From Erinaceus europaeus (taxonomy: Eukaryota > Chordata > Mammalia > Eulipotyphla > Erinaceidae): a stretch of DNA of 64,000 bases. This document shows positions 49,816-60,904 of this stretch, in pieces. The position numbers and the translations under genes were made by a program. The stretch covers positions 43,251,387 through 43,315,386 of the forward strand of contig NC_080185.1 of assembly GCF_950295315.1 (NCBI RefSeq), given 5' to 3'. The notes beneath the pieces are model-generated. The model did no database searches. It saw only the letters and a list, made by a program, of their open reading frames with translations, and was not told the DNA's origin. Position 1 is the first letter of the stretch. Every line of letters starts with the position of its first letter.

Positions 49816-50329
49816 GTGGGGGGATGTTTGTGGAAGGAAGGGGCAGTGGCAGCTACCTGGAGGTTGACCTACCTCCTGGAAACCTAGAAATCGTGATTCC
49901 CACCTTGCACGGTGCAGCATGGATTCCTAGCTCATGTACATTCTGAACAAAAGCATCTTTGGAAACACGCTCCCAACCCTCATGAAGCCCAGAGAACTGG
50001 GAGCTGGGACTGGTGTTTTCCAGTACCCAAATGACCCAGTGTCTCTCCAACCTCAGGTCTCTACCCATCTCCCCATCACCACACACATATTCTTGTGTTG
50101 ACATGTGCTGTAAACATTATACAATAAGTTTATAATAGTGTATCCAACACAGATGATGTCATCTGCCTTTTAAGGAGTCTCAAGTCCCTGGGGACTGGCC
50201 TAGTGCCTGCGTGAGCACTGTCTGGTGGAGACCAAGAGAGAGATTAGTGACCTGAGCAGCAAGAGGGACAGTCAGTTAGACAAAGCAGGGTTACAGCTTG
50301 CTAGTGACCTCCAACCCCCTAGGACTTTA
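49816..50329. other. Intergenic sequence, about 510 bp, unassigned
   Basis: SINE-free and mixed in composition. Nothing recognised. Confidence 0.4.
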
Positions 50330-50605
50330 GTGATGAAGGAGAAATAGAGGAGGAGGAGAGAAGAAGGAAAAGAAGGAGGAGGAAGAGAGGAAGGAGGAGG
50401 AGGAGAAGGAGAGGAAAAAGAAGTAGAAGAAGGGCAGGAAATATTATAGGAGGAGAAGAAGGAAAAAGAGGAAGAAAAGGAGAAATAGAGAAGGAAGAAG
50501 AGAGAATAAGAAATATTGAAGGAGAAGTCAAAAGGAAGTAGAAGGAGAAAGAGGAGAAGGAAGGAGAGAGGAGAAGGAAAAAGTGGAGGAATAAGAGAAA
50601 GTGAT
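50330..50605. repeat. Polypurine (GGA/GAA)n tract, about 275 bp
   Basis: Plus strand nearly all A and G. Frames through it on the minus strand read as poly-leucine/serine and are artefacts. Confidence 0.95.
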
Positions 50606-50705
50606 GCAGGATGGTCATGGGGCCCTAGGAGTTCTGTCCTGCTGTCCTTGAGTAAGATTGTCCCTATTTGCCTTACCCTAACACTTCAAGGAATTTTTTT
50701 TTAAA

Positions 50706-50842
50706 TGAGAGGTGTGGTGCCAAAGTAACTCACTTGGATGGTGTCCTGCTGACCCAGGTTCGAACCCACCCCCACCACAGTGGAGGAAGGTTTAGTTCGA
50801 TGTTGTGCTCTCCTTGCCCCTATCTGTCTCTATCTTCAAAAA
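50706..50842 (+). mobile_element. SINE-E copy
   Basis: AAGTAACTCACTTGGATGG head, GGTTCGAACCCACCC, AGTGGAGGAAGGTTTAG. Confidence 0.88.
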
Positions 50843-51029
50843 ATCCTTTTATTAAGGTGATGGGGATGGGTTAAAAATGCTGTTTCTTCAACATCAAAGT
50901 TTTACTAGACATTTCTGCTTCCTGTTAGTGGAAGAGCTTCTGGGATTGAATGAGGCTGCTGGCCTGCTTTGCTACAGGAAGATGTAGACCATTGGAGGGC
51001 TTTCCAGGAACTGCAGTAAACAAAGAGCC

Positions 51030-51070
<41 letters not shown>

Positions 51071-51078
51071 TGTGTGTT
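51030..51078. repeat. (CT)n(GT)n compound microsatellite
   Basis: About 11 CT units followed by about 13 GT units. Confidence 0.97.
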
Positions 51079-51189
51079 GGAGAGTTGGGGGGGACTTTGT
51101 ATAATCAAAGTCATGAGTCAACATCAAATTCAGTTTTAACCCCTAAACCTCCTGAGCCCTACTGACTTGTGTGTTTTCTCTTCTCTTTA

Positions 51190-51390
51190 GCACTGGGGTG
51201 GTTAAGCAGTCACATTACCATGCTCAAAGATGCAGGCTCAAGCCCCTGGTCCTCATATGCTGGGGGGGGGGGGTAGCTTCACAAGTGGGTAAGAAGTGCT
51301 GCAGGTATCTCTCCTTCTCCCTCCCTCTATATCTCCCCCATGTTTCCTTAATTTATCTCTTCATCTGTCACAAAAGAAAGCAAGCAAATG
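51190..51390 (+). mobile_element. SINE-B copy
   Basis: TCACATTACCATGCTCAAAG, GCTCAAGCCCCTGGTCC, a G11 run, TAGCTTCACAAGTGGG body. Confidence 0.85.
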
Positions 51391-51461
51391 ATAGATCCTT
51401 TTCAACGCAAAGAAAAAAAAAGAGGGAGAGATAGAAATAAAAGATAGGGAATTTCCCTTAG

Positions 51462-51660
51462 TCTGATGGTAGAGCAATGATTCTCAGCCTGGCTGATTCT
51501 CCCTATCCCTGGGAACATTCTGAAGATAGTTTTGATAGTCCCAACAGGGAAGGGGGTGTTCCTGGCATCTAGTGGGAAGAAGCTGGGGGCTGCTAAATCT
51601 TCCACAATGTACATTACCCCCCCAATTAAGAAGTATCTGGCTTCAGATAGAAGCCATGCC
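51462..51660 (+). mobile_element. MER5A-like DNA transposon (hAT-Charlie)
   Basis: AGAGCAATGATTCTCAGCC, CTGGCATCTAGTGGGAAGAA, GGGGGCTGCTAAATCTTCC and ACAATGTACATTACCCCCCC follow the MER5A consensus closely in order. Confidence 0.88.
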
Positions 51661-51937
51661 AAGGATGACAGTATTCTTTGCTATCTTCTGTACTTTGCCC
51701 TTACCTACCTACTATGCCCATGCCAGCCAAATATTAGTGAGACATTATTGCCCACAGTACTTATCCCTGTCACCCACCTTCCTGCACCCAAATACCCTAG
51801 TTTGAACTTTTCCCCATCTCACCGGTCACCCATGTCATTATAACCCAAACTCTCAGATCTCTTCTCCCCCAGTTCTCTTCCAATGTTCAATTCAAATCCT
51901 TAAGGCTCTTCCCTGATGCTAATCCTTACAAACTTCT
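51661..51937. other. Intergenic sequence, unassigned
   Basis: C/T-rich mixed sequence without a recognised family. Confidence 0.35.
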
Positions 51938-52196
51938 TTTTCTTTTTTTGCCTCCAGACTTATTGCTGCAAATAGGTGCCTGCACTATGAATCCACGGCT
52001 CCTGGAGGCTTTTTTTTTTTGTCCTTTTTTTGCCCTTGCTGTTTTATCGTTGTTGTCACTGATTTCATTGCCATTGGACAGGACAGAGAGAAATCTAGAG
52101 AAGAGGGGAAGACAGAGAGGGGGAGAGAAAGATAGACACCCGGAGACTTGCTTCACTGCTTGTGGGCTTGTGAAGAGGTCCCCCTTCAGGTGGGGT
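51938..52196 (-). mobile_element. SINE-A with 3' module, head truncated
   Basis: Reverse module GCCTCCAGACTTATTGCTGC, linker and body; it ends at TTCAGGTGGGG without the tRNA-like head. Confidence 0.9.
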
Positions 52197-52221
52197 ACTT
52201 CTTTCTTTAAAAAGTATTTCT

Positions 52222-52520
52222 GGGGGCCGGGCGGTAGCACAGGTTAAGAGCACAGGGATCCCGGTTCCAGCCCTGGCTCCTCACCTGCAGGGGAGTCACT
52301 TTGCAAGTGGTGAAACAGGTCTGCTGGTCTGTCTGTCTCTCTCTCTCTCTCTCTTCCTCCCTCCCTCCCTCCCTCTCTTCCTCTCCCTCTCCCTATCTGC
52401 CTTTCCCCTCTCAATTTCTCTGTTCTATCCAATATAAATAGGAAAAAATGGCCTCAGGAGCAGTGGATTCAAAGTGCAGGCACCAAGCCCAACAGTAACC
52501 CTGGATGCAAAAAAAAAAAA
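52222..52520 (+). mobile_element. SINE-A with 3' module
   Basis: GGGGCCGGGCGGTAGCACAG head, a short gap in the tRNA part, CTCTCTCCTCCCTCCC-type body, GGAGCAGTGGATTCAAAGTG module and A-rich end. It faces the preceding copy. Confidence 0.93.
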
Positions 52521-52543
52521 AAAAAGAAGAAGAAGAAGTCATT

Positions 52544-52748
52544 ATGGAGCTCGGCAGAGGCACATCCAGTAAAGAACACATATAACCATCCTCGAAGACC
52601 TGGATTCAAGCTCCCAATGGTCTCCAGTTGCAGAGAGGGAAGTTTTATGAGTGGTGGAGCAATGTTCCAAGTGTCTAACTTTCTCTTTGTCTCCTCCTTC
52701 CCTCTCAGTATCTCTCTGTTTCTACAAAAAATAAAATTTAAAAATTAA
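52544..52748 (+). mobile_element. SINE-B copy
   Basis: GGCACATCCAGTAAAGAACAC head, GGGAAGTTTTATGAGTGG body, AAAAATAAAATTTAAAAA tail. Confidence 0.88.
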
Positions 52749-52999
52749 GTGATAACATTCTCACCATTTCCTTTTTCTCTTTTAGCACATATGCAGGTCA
52801 GACTTGAAATTCATAAATTCTCCTTCAAGGAAGCAGATCTGCATTCCAACTCTGTAAAGATATAGGCTGTCCTCAGTCTTCTGAAACCATCAAGATATAA
52901 TGAACAAGGTTCCACTTGGGAGTATCCACTGCTCTAAGTAATCAAATTATTTGAGGTTAATATCTGTTTTCACCCATGCAAACATCTTTATTTTTTGCC
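52749..52999. other. Intergenic sequence, unassigned
   Basis: Nothing recognised. Confidence 0.3.
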
Positions 53000-53180
53000 A
53001 TTTTACTTTGTGACTAATAGTGGTTTACATGATTGTAAGATTACACCCATCCCCAATGTTTGGTGCTCCCACCCTCCCAATGATAACCACTATAGTTCTC
53101 ACAAGGTCTTGGTGGTGGTTTGTACTGGCATCTTTAAATTAATCCTGAGGGTCTCCCCTCCATAAGACAGATTTCAGTTT
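53000..53180 (-). mobile_element. L1 3' fragment
   Basis: GGTTTACATGATTGTAAGAT and TGGTGCTCCCACCC resemble the antisense L1 3' segments at 58455 and 60905. Confidence 0.6.
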
Positions 53181-53249
53181 GTAAACCTGATCACTTCAGT
53201 CTCTGTAGCACATGTGTACCAGCATGCTACTCTGGCTTCTCTCTCAAAT

Positions 53250-53368
53250 ATATACATATATATTACCAGAGCACTGCTCAGCTTATTGTGGTTCAGGAGG
53301 ATTGAACCCTGGCCTCTGGGGCCTCAGGAATGAGAGTCTTTTTGCATAACCATTATGCAACGCTATTT
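53250..53368 (-). mobile_element. SINE-C copy
   Basis: CCAGAGCACTGCTCAGCTTA and GCATAACCATTATGCAAC; a SINE-D scrap precedes it. Confidence 0.85.
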
Positions 53369-53439
53369 CTACCACCCAATTACACATACACACACATGTG
53401 GGCTTTAGGGACTGTAACCTGACCAGAAGGGAAAATAAA

Positions 53440-53896
53440 ATAAACTTTTTAAAATTTCATTAGTGATTTAACAATGATATGCACAATTGTGGGAAAAGAA
53501 GGATGCAATTTCATACAATTCCCACCACCAGAGTTCTGTATCTTATCCCCTCCATTGGAACCTTCCCCATTCGTTATCCCTCTGGGAGTATAGACCCAGG
53601 ATCTTTATGGAGAGCAGAAGGTAGGGGATCTGGCTTCTGTAATTGTTTCTCAGCTGAACATGGTTGATCCATACCCCCAGCCTGTGTCTGTCTTTCCCTA
53701 GTGGGGTAGGGCTCTGGGGAGGTGATGTTCCAGGCCATATTGGTGATGTCTTCTGCTCAGGGAAGTCAGGTTGGCATTATGGTAGCATCTGCAACTTAGT
53801 GACTGAAAAGCATTAAGATATAAAGCAGAACAAGTTGTTTAATAATCAGGAACCTAAAGGTAAGAATATAACAGATGAGATTTGGAGTTTTAATCT
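53440..53896 (-). mobile_element. L1-3'-UTR-like repeat, left part
   Basis: TTCCCACCACCAGAGTTCTG, TATCCCTCTGGGAGTATAG, CTTCTGTAATTGTTTCTCAG and TGGTAGCATCTGCAACTTAG. It continues at 54180-54500 beyond the SINE-A. Confidence 0.9.
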
Positions 53897-54178
53897 TGTC
53901 TAAACTTTATTTCTATTTTTTATATTTATTTTCCCTTTTGTTGCCCTTGTTTTTCATTTTTGTAGTTATTATTGTTGATGTCGTTGTTGTTACATAGGAC
54001 AGAGAGAAATGGAGAGAGGAAGGGAAGACGGGGAGAGAAAGATAGACACCTGCAGACCTGCTTCACCACCTGTGAAGCAACTCCCCTGCAGGTGGGGAGC
54101 CAGGGGCTCGAACGGGGGTCCTTACGCTGGTCCTTTGCACCACATGCACTTAACCCGCTGTGCTACCACCCAACTCCC
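53897..54178 (-). mobile_element. SINE-A, nested, with target-site duplication
   Basis: Full copy; the host phrase GAGTTTTAATCTT appears on both sides (about 53885 and 54180). Confidence 0.93.
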
Positions 54179-54500
54179 AGAGTTTTAATCTTTTAAGAGG
54201 CTAGAAAGTCTATTTTAGGTATATTCCAAGGGGCCTATGACTTCACTAATTTTTGCCTGAGCCCAACAGCTAACAAAGTAGGTAGGCTAAAATTATTGTC
54301 TGGGAAGACGGTGTCAGAAAAAGCTGGATCAGGGCAGAGAGTAGCTTCCAAATATGGGGGAAATATATAAATTATGTTAACTGTGAACCCCATCGAGCTA
54401 AGGCCCATGTCCATTCATCTTTAGCACAAGAGTTTGTGTAACCTCTGCATCACTTTTGATCTGAGTTCACATTCTATGGTCATAGCTAGAAACATCAAAG
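54179..54500 (-). mobile_element. L1-3'-UTR-like repeat, right part
   Basis: AGAGGCTAGAAAGTCTATTT, TATTCCAAGGGGCCTATGAC, TTGCCTGAGCCCAACAGC and CACATTCTATGGTCATAGC. Confidence 0.9.
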
Positions 54501-54504
54501 TGAA

Positions 54505-54700
54505 TGAGTTGCGCACCTGGTTGATCACACATATGACAGTGTTCAAGGACCCAGGTTTAAGCCTCTGGTCCCCACATGAAGGGGGGACATTTCACAAGTG
54601 ATGAAAAAGTGCTGCAGGTATCTCTCTTTCTCTATCCTTCTCTATCTCTCCCTTCTCTCTCAATTTCTCTCTGTCTTTATCTTAAGTACATGAAAAAAAT
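54505..54700 (+). mobile_element. SINE-B copy
   Basis: GCACCTGGTTGATCACACAT head, AAGGACCCAGGTTTAAGCC, CATTTCACAAGTGATGAA body. Confidence 0.88.
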
Positions 54701-55084
54701 GTTTAAAGGTATATGAAACATTCAGTCTCATTCTGTGCCTTTGGTGTTTGGGGCTCAAGGACTGGAAGCTTCTTCTCTTCAGAATGGGTTTTTTCTTCTA
54801 CAAGCTTATCTGGATCCAGTCAGAGGAGTGTTGTGTTCACAATAAGCCTATGGCAATTCCTTTTGCTATGAGCTTAAGATAAAATATCACAGTGGTGATA
54901 GGGTGTCTGGGCCAATGACCCAAGGCCTATTATCCTCCAGGTCTCCAAACTTCAGTATCATCAGTTTTTGTTTCTTTTCCAAGTCACTTTTTTGGGGGTG
55001 GATGGGGGATAGAGATTTATAAAACAATTGCTGTCACATGAGTATGATTTCTATCTATCTATCTACTATCTATCTGTCTCTTTC
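54701..55084. other. Intergenic sequence, with (CTAT)n
   Basis: Mixed sequence; CTAT run at about 55052-55075. Confidence 0.4.
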
Positions 55085-55295
55085 TTTTTCTTTGTCATCA
55101 TAGTTATTGCTGGAGCTTAGTGCCTGTATGTGACTACCTGCAGTTCCTGGTGGCCACTTTTTATAAAGGGAGAGAGACAACTGCAGATCTACTCCACCAC
55201 TCGTGAAACTTCTCCCCTACAGAGAGATGGTCACTGAAGGCTTGAACCTGGGTCCTCAAACATGGTGACATGTGGGCTCTACCAAGTGAGTTCAA
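55085..55295 (-). mobile_element. SINE-B with 3' module
   Basis: Reverse module CATCATAGTTATTGCTGGAG, body CTACTCCACCACTCGTGAAA. Confidence 0.85.
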
Positions 55296-55373
55296 CCTTG
55301 AGTACAATATCTTTTCTCCTGGTCCCACCACCAACTGAAATTTTCCTTTTTACCATTATGTCACCATTAAGTA

Positions 55374-55515
55374 GGGCTGGTGAAATAGCTCACTTGGATA
55401 GTAAGCTCAGGTTTGAGGCTGGCCCCTGTCACACTGGAGGAAGCATCAGTGCTATAATCTCTTTTATTCTCTCATTATTTCTTTCACAAAACAAACAAAA
55501 GCAAAGAAAAACAAT
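55374..55515 (+). mobile_element. SINE-E copy
   Basis: GCTGGTGAAATAGCTCACTT head, CTGGAGGAAGCATCAG, CAAAACAAACAAAAGC tail. Confidence 0.88.
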
Positions 55516-55633
55516 ACAAAATATTCCAGTTCCACTCCAGGGAAACAGTCCACTCTAGTCAAGAAACCCCCTGATTCCAGGCTAAGTAATCAAGGCAAGA
55601 CAGAAACAAATAGACTCTTGCAAAACCTTAAAT

Positions 55634-55925
55634 AATGTGGTCAAGAAGACAAACAGTGATGCACCCAGTTGAGTGCATACACATTACCATGTTCAAGGAC
55701 CATGGTTCAAGCCCCCAGCCCCCACCCATAGGGGGGACGCTTCATGAGTGGTCTGCAGGTGTCTTTCTTTCTCTCTCCCTGTTTTTCCCCTCAGGTTCTC
55801 TCTGTCATGTCAAATAAAGTAGAAAGAAAGAAAAAAATGGCTGCCGGGAGCAGTAGATTCCTCGTGTAGCAAGACTCAGTAATAACCCTGGTGGCAATAA
55901 CAAAATAAAATGAATAATAAAAAAG
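55634..55925 (+). mobile_element. SINE-B with 3' module
   Basis: GATGCACCCAGTTGAGTGC head, GGTTCAAGCCCCCAG, AGCAGTAGATTCCTCGTG, AACCCTGGTGGCAATAAC end. Confidence 0.92.
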
Positions 55926-56337
55926 AATGTGGTCCAGAAAAACTAATGGAATTTCTGTGTACCCAGAAGACCTCATTAAAGGTATATAAGCAATGAGCTT
56001 CTGACTACTTTAGGTGGCCGGTCCTATGGCAGCTTTCACATCATCTCCTTTAATGACTCCACTTGCCGACATCGTGCCTACTGGGCAGAACTTCGTAAAT
56101 ATATTCTTGGCAGCCCTCATCCTCCAACCTTGCCTGTGAATCCTTCTCACCTAACACTATCTCTAGCCACACAACTTAAATTCCCAGCTGTCACCCCAAC
56201 ACTCAGAACCATACATGACTTCTCCTCGAAAAATTTTGTTTACTAAATGAATATATTCCATGACTGGCAAAAGATGGGGCTGTCAGAGAAGTCATGGTGT
56301 ATTTTTGTATAGAAAAAAAAAATGTCATGACTTTTCT
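55926..56337. other. Intergenic sequence, about 410 bp, unassigned
   Basis: Unique-looking; possibly an old L2 or MIR piece around 56030-56220, not demonstrable. Confidence 0.35.
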
Positions 56338-56470
56338 GACAACCCAATAGCTTCCTTGGGTAGTGCGCTGCTTTGCCATGTATATGGCCCAGCCCCCACC
56401 ACATTAGAGGAAGCTTCGGTGCTGTGGTCTCTATTTGTCTGTCTGTCTGTCTGTCTGTCTCCAGCTCAAA
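56338..56470 (+). mobile_element. SINE-E copy with (TCTG)n
   Basis: GTGCGCTGCTTTGCCATGTA, ATTAGAGGAAGCTTCGGTGC, TCTG run at 56427-56460. Confidence 0.88.
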
Positions 56471-56479
56471 AAAATAGAT

Positions 56480-56860
56480 TCCAGTTTGCTAGGTACTGTG
56501 AAAAACACTGAGCAACAAGCAATATGCAAGGCTCTTATTGCCCTTGGGAAACTTCTGGACTAAGTTATGGAAAGGAATCTACAGTAGCAGGGGCTGCAAC
56601 AAACAAAAACAGAAGGACAGAGAAAACCCTGCTCATTCATGATACAGGTTTCAGTGAAAGGAGAGACTAATGTGGTTGGAATCATTTTTTAAGGCTTCTT
56701 GGACTAAATAGGAGTTGACCTAGACCTCGAAGACTGACCAGAACTGCAGGAAGGAGGTGGGAAAGAGGAAAAGAGCAGCAGTCAATTTATGGGTCAGTTT
56801 TTGAAGCAATAAATAACCAGAAACTTGTTTTCAAGCAAGGCAAGAACATAATACGTGTGA
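56480..56860 (-). mobile_element. L2 LINE fragment, antisense
   Basis: GCTAGGTACTGTGAAAAACA, GGAAACTTCTGGACTAAGTT and AGGCTTCTTGGACTAAATAG follow the antisense L2 order (compare CTGGGCACTGTGCTAAGCAC, GGAGCTCACAGTCTAG, AGGCTTCCTGGAGGAGG). Confidence 0.6.
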
Positions 56861-57413
56861 CATTTGGACAAGTCAGCTTTCCTGAAGATGAATTACTAAG
56901 ATGCCTTCATTCCGGTCAGGAGGCAGGAAGGCCAAGAAAGACAATGTGAGGTCTTGGCAGTCAAGCAAACTGCAGGCTCTCTCAGTCTTCTCAGGTCCAA
57001 ACTCTGCAAAAGAACATGTCCTTGGGGCCTGACCACCTCTACTTTCTCTAGCTCCCCTTGAAAACACTGACTCTCCCTCCAGACAGTTGGCTTCATGCCC
57101 ATCAGGTGGCAAAATTTTCCTCTCTGGAATTGGCCCTGTTCTGCTTTCCAGCCCTCTAGTCTCCTAGAAAGAGGAAGAAGCTCCATACGTCAGCATCCAG
57201 CAATCTTCCTTTGACTTCAGATTGGGTGCCTAGTGGCTGCTACTATCCCAGCAATAGTCAGTGATTCCCCCTCTCCCACCCAGGAGACTTTCTGTTGCAC
57301 CCTCTCCATCTTGGATCTAAAACTGGTCCATCTCCTTCCCCTGTCCAGAAGTCAACTTCAACTTTGTGGCACTGTCAAGGATGGACAATTAAATTCTGTG
57401 CTAAGAATATGAG

Positions 57414-57453
<40 letters not shown>

Positions 57454-58283
57454 TGTTGTTCTCAAGTTCCAGTCAAAGATTCAAATACATAATTTGCATG
57501 TTAGAAACCTGTACCTTCTAGCCCTGAAATGTCTCCATGTCTCCATTGTTCGTCTGGACCCCATGGAGTTATTGGTATTTCCATCTGAACCTAGAAACCT
57601 CCAGTCTGTCTGGCTTCTTAGTTGTCCCCTAAGTCTAAGCTATCTCTTCAGGAGGGGGGCTCTTTGCATAACTGAGATCTTCCCCCCCCCACACACACAC
57701 ACACACACTACCCCAGGAGTCTCCATTCTTATTTGCACACCCCAGAGGTCACTTTGCATATCTGTCAGCACTTTGCATATAACTTGGAGACCATCTGGCC
57801 ACTTGGAAAACACCAAAGAAAATGGAGACCACGTGGACACTTGGAAAACACCAACGGAGGTGGTGCTGGGGGCGTTGCAAAACCCATGTCCATTTGGAGG
57901 CCAAACTATTCCATCTCTCTCACACCCTCTGTCTGGTTTGTCAACTGCAGCAAGCAGGAGAAGCTGTGTGTGGTCTGGGCTGTGAAGACTGGGAGACTAG
58001 ACTCACTACTTCTCAAGTTACAGGAGTAAAGGACAGTCATTTAACTCCTCTGCATCCTCAGTTTCCAGGAAGGTACCAAGCCTGGTGAAATTGATGAGGT
58101 TTGCTTTATGACAGAATAGGTGATTTATTATTTTTTCAAAGTATTTTGTAAATGTTGGAGCAAAAAAGAACGTTCTACAATTATTGACTCAATGTTCTAC
58201 ATGTGTCCATTAGGTCAAGTTTGTGGATCCTGTTGGTCAAAACTGTGTTTCAGGGTTTGTTTCCTTTTTTAATTATTTTTTTT
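56861..58283. other. Intergenic sequence, about 1.4 kb, largely unassigned
   Basis: The longest stretch without hedgehog SINEs. It has a GT run at 57415-57450, a C8 plus (CA)n at 57680-57706, and a tandem pair of 38-base units at 57786-57823 and 57824-57861. No match to DOCK11 or another gene was recognised. A frame of 189 codons on the plus strand crosses the microsatellites and is not convincing. Confidence 0.5.
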
Positions 58284-58450
58284 CTGGGTTGGGAAGACAG
58301 CATAAAAGTTCTTCATTAAGATTTTAATGCCGAGACTCTGAGGGCCCAGTTTCAATTCCCAGTACCACCATAAGCCAGAACTGTGCAGTACTGTGTGCCA
58401 TTTCTCTCTCTTTCCCTCTGTATATCTCATCTTAAAATAAGTAAAATATT
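58284..58450 (+). mobile_element. SINE-C copy
   Basis: TTGGGAAGACAGCATAAAAG head, TAATGCCGAGACTCTGAGG, GAACTGTGCAGTACTG end. Confidence 0.88.
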
Positions 58451-58454
58451 TTCT

Positions 58455-58860
58455 AAAATTTTTTTTCTTAGTGATTTACAAGATTTTAAGATAACAGAGG
58501 TATAGTTTCATACCACATCCACCACCAAAGTTTTGTGCCTCTCACCCCAAGGATAACCTCTAGTTTTGTCACAGCCTTAGAGACTGGTTGGTTACTTTTT
58601 TTTTTTTTTTTTTTTGTAAATTCAGGTTTCAATTCTCTATATTCCTCCTATGAGTGAAACAGTCTTGTAGCTGTCTTTTACTCCCCAACTTACTTTACTA
58701 AGCAGAATCACCTGCATTTCCATCCATTTGGTCTGAAAAGACACAATATTGTCTTTTTTAATTGTCAAATAGTACTTGACTTAGTATATGTCTCATAACT
58801 TCTTTATCCAGTCATCTTTCAGATTTTTGTTTTTTTGGTCTGATAGATACATCAGTCACT
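58455..58860 (-). mobile_element. L1 3' end, antisense
   Basis: ATGAGTGAAACAGTCTTGTA, CATTTCCATCCATTTGGTC and AACTTCTTTATCCAGTCATC are the antisense of the L1 3' region. DNA to 59100 may continue it but is not recognisable. Confidence 0.75.
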
Positions 58861-59118
58861 GAGAAGTATGGTCAATTTTCCCACTGTGATACATGCTTAC
58901 AAATCTGTCAAGTTCTCCTTATCAATAACTAAGCTTGGATTATTTGCCTGCTTTATCTTAGTACTTTTAGGCTATTTCATCAAGTGCTCAAGGATACAGA
59001 ACTGTTAAGACTTCATAGCAGGCAAAGTTGTTTGTCATTATGAAGTTAATCTTATCAGTCTAGCAGTGGCTTGGGCCTTATAGTAAATTTTGACCAGTCT
59101 TACTAAAACTTTATAAAC

Positions 59119-59247
59119 ATAAAGCTTGGTAGTGACACACCTGGTTGAGCACACACACAACAGTGCACAAGGACCCAGGTTCAAGCCTGAAGTCCCCACC
59201 TGCAGAAGTGTGTCCTCACTAGCAGTGAAGCACGGCTACAGGAGCTT

Positions 59248-59291
<44 letters not shown>

Positions 59292-59365
59292 CCTATGTCC
59301 CCTCACCCTCTTACTTTCTCTTTGTACTTTCAGAGAAAGACAGATAGAAATAAAAGCAAAAAATA
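59119..59365 (+). mobile_element. SINE-B with (CT)n
   Basis: GTGACACACCTGGTTGAGC head, AAGGACCCAGGTTCAAGCC, CT run at 59248-59287. Confidence 0.93.
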
Positions 59366-59507
59366 AACTTTATAAACTTGACTTCAGTTAGTGTGAGGCT
59401 GGTACATTTCCCATGCCCTTACTCTCTCCTCTGTATCATTTTATTTTGCAAATGCTTTGGGAAATAAATTAAACATATAGTGTAACTTTGGTTTTCCTTT
59501 TGTTTTC

Positions 59508-59739
59508 TTTTAAAGATTATTTATTTAATTTTTTAAGTGTCTAGTTACTTATTGGATAGAAGCAGCAAGAAATTGAGAGGGAAGGGGGAAATATAGAGGA
59601 AGAGAGACAGAGAGACACCTGTTAACAGTGCTTCACTATTCTCAAAGCTTTCCCCCTACAAGTGGAGACCAGGGCCGTGAACCTGGGTCCTTGTACATTG
59701 TAACATACACTCAACCAAATGAGCCACCACCCAGTCCCC
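59508..59739 (-). mobile_element. SINE-B copy
   Basis: Reverse tail ATTTATTTAATTTTTTAAG, body, head ATGAGCCACCACCCAGTCCC. Confidence 0.92.
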
Positions 59740-59741
59740 AC

Positions 59742-59862
59742 TGATTTATTTACGAAAAAGATCCAGACCACCACCCTAGCACACACAGTGCCAGAGATGA
59801 GACTTGGGATCTCGTGCTTAAGAATCCAAGGTTTTATCCACTGCACTACCTCTCGGGGCCAC
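59742..59862 (-). mobile_element. SINE-D copy
   Basis: Reverse of GTGCAGTGGATAAAACC and ATTCTTAAGCACGAGATCC. Confidence 0.9.
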
Positions 59863-60024
59863 TAATATATTTTCTGCCCAATAGGTAATAGTTGTCTTTT
59901 AGTTAAGATAGACATGAAATTCTAATATACTTACACTTATTTCTGTCACCTGTTGCATACTATTTTCCCCCTTTTTCCTATCTCTTCTTGTCCTCTTCTA
60001 TCCTGCCTTCTTTAAAAAAACATT

Positions 60025-60830
60025 TATTTATTTATTTTTTAGTTTTCATTTATAAAATGGGAACACTGACAAGACCATGGGATAAGAGGGGTACAATTCC
60101 CACCACCAGAGCTCTGTATCCCACCCCCTCCCCTGATAGCTTTCCTATTCTTTATCCCTCTGGGAGTATGGACCCAGGGCCATTATGGGGTACAAAAGGT
60201 GGAAGGTCTGGCTTCTGTAATTGCTTCCCTGCTGAACATGGATGTTGATAGGTTGATCCATACTCCCAGTCTGTCTCTCTCTTTCCCTAGTGGGGCAGAG
60301 CTCTGGGGAAGCGGGGCTCGAGGATACACTGGTAGGTTCGTCTGTCCAGGGAAGTCCAGTTGGCATCATGGTAGCATCTGGAACCTGGTGGCTGAAAAAA
60401 GAGTTAACATATAAAGCCATACAAATTGTTGACTAATCATGAACCTAAAGGTTGGAATAGTGCAGATGAAGATTTGAGGTCTCCATTTTGGAAGAAGCTA
60501 GTAGGTCTATATCAGGTATATTCCAAAGGGCCCATGACTTTATTAGTTTTTGCCTAAGCCTGGCATATTCTATGCAGGTGGACCCAAGTTACTATTTCAG
60601 GAGATGATTTCATGGCTGGAAAAAGGGCTAGAAAGCTGGATCAGGGTAGAGAGTGGCTCCAAAATATGGGAAAAGTGCATAAATATTTTTACTGTAATGC
60701 CATCAATTTTATCTGGGGCCCATATTCAGCATAAGAGTCTATGTAACCTCAGCATCCCTGTAGGTCCAAATTCACATTCTGTGGTCATGAGTAGGAATAT
60801 TCCAAGTTGCACTAATTTCTAATATACGTA
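60025..60830 (-). mobile_element. L1-3'-UTR-like repeat, about 800 bp
   Basis: Minus-strand copy. Plus-strand landmarks: GGGGTACAATTCCCACCACC, TTATCCCTCTGGGAGTATGG, AATTGCTTCCCTGCTGAACA, CTTTCCCTAGTGGGGCAGAG, CATCATGGTAGCATCTGGAA, TGACTAATCATGAACCTAAA and AAATTCACATTCTGTGGTCA. No coding potential seen. Confidence 0.92.
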
Positions 60831-60904
60831 CAATTATTTCTGTCACCTGTTGTAAACTGTCCCTTTTTTTCTATTTCTTCTTGTCCTCTTCTCTCCTGCC
60901 TTCT

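Noticed and set aside
57416..57985. A 189-codon plus-strand frame
   Set aside because: It starts inside a GT run and crosses a C8(CA)n run. No conserved motif; probably chance.
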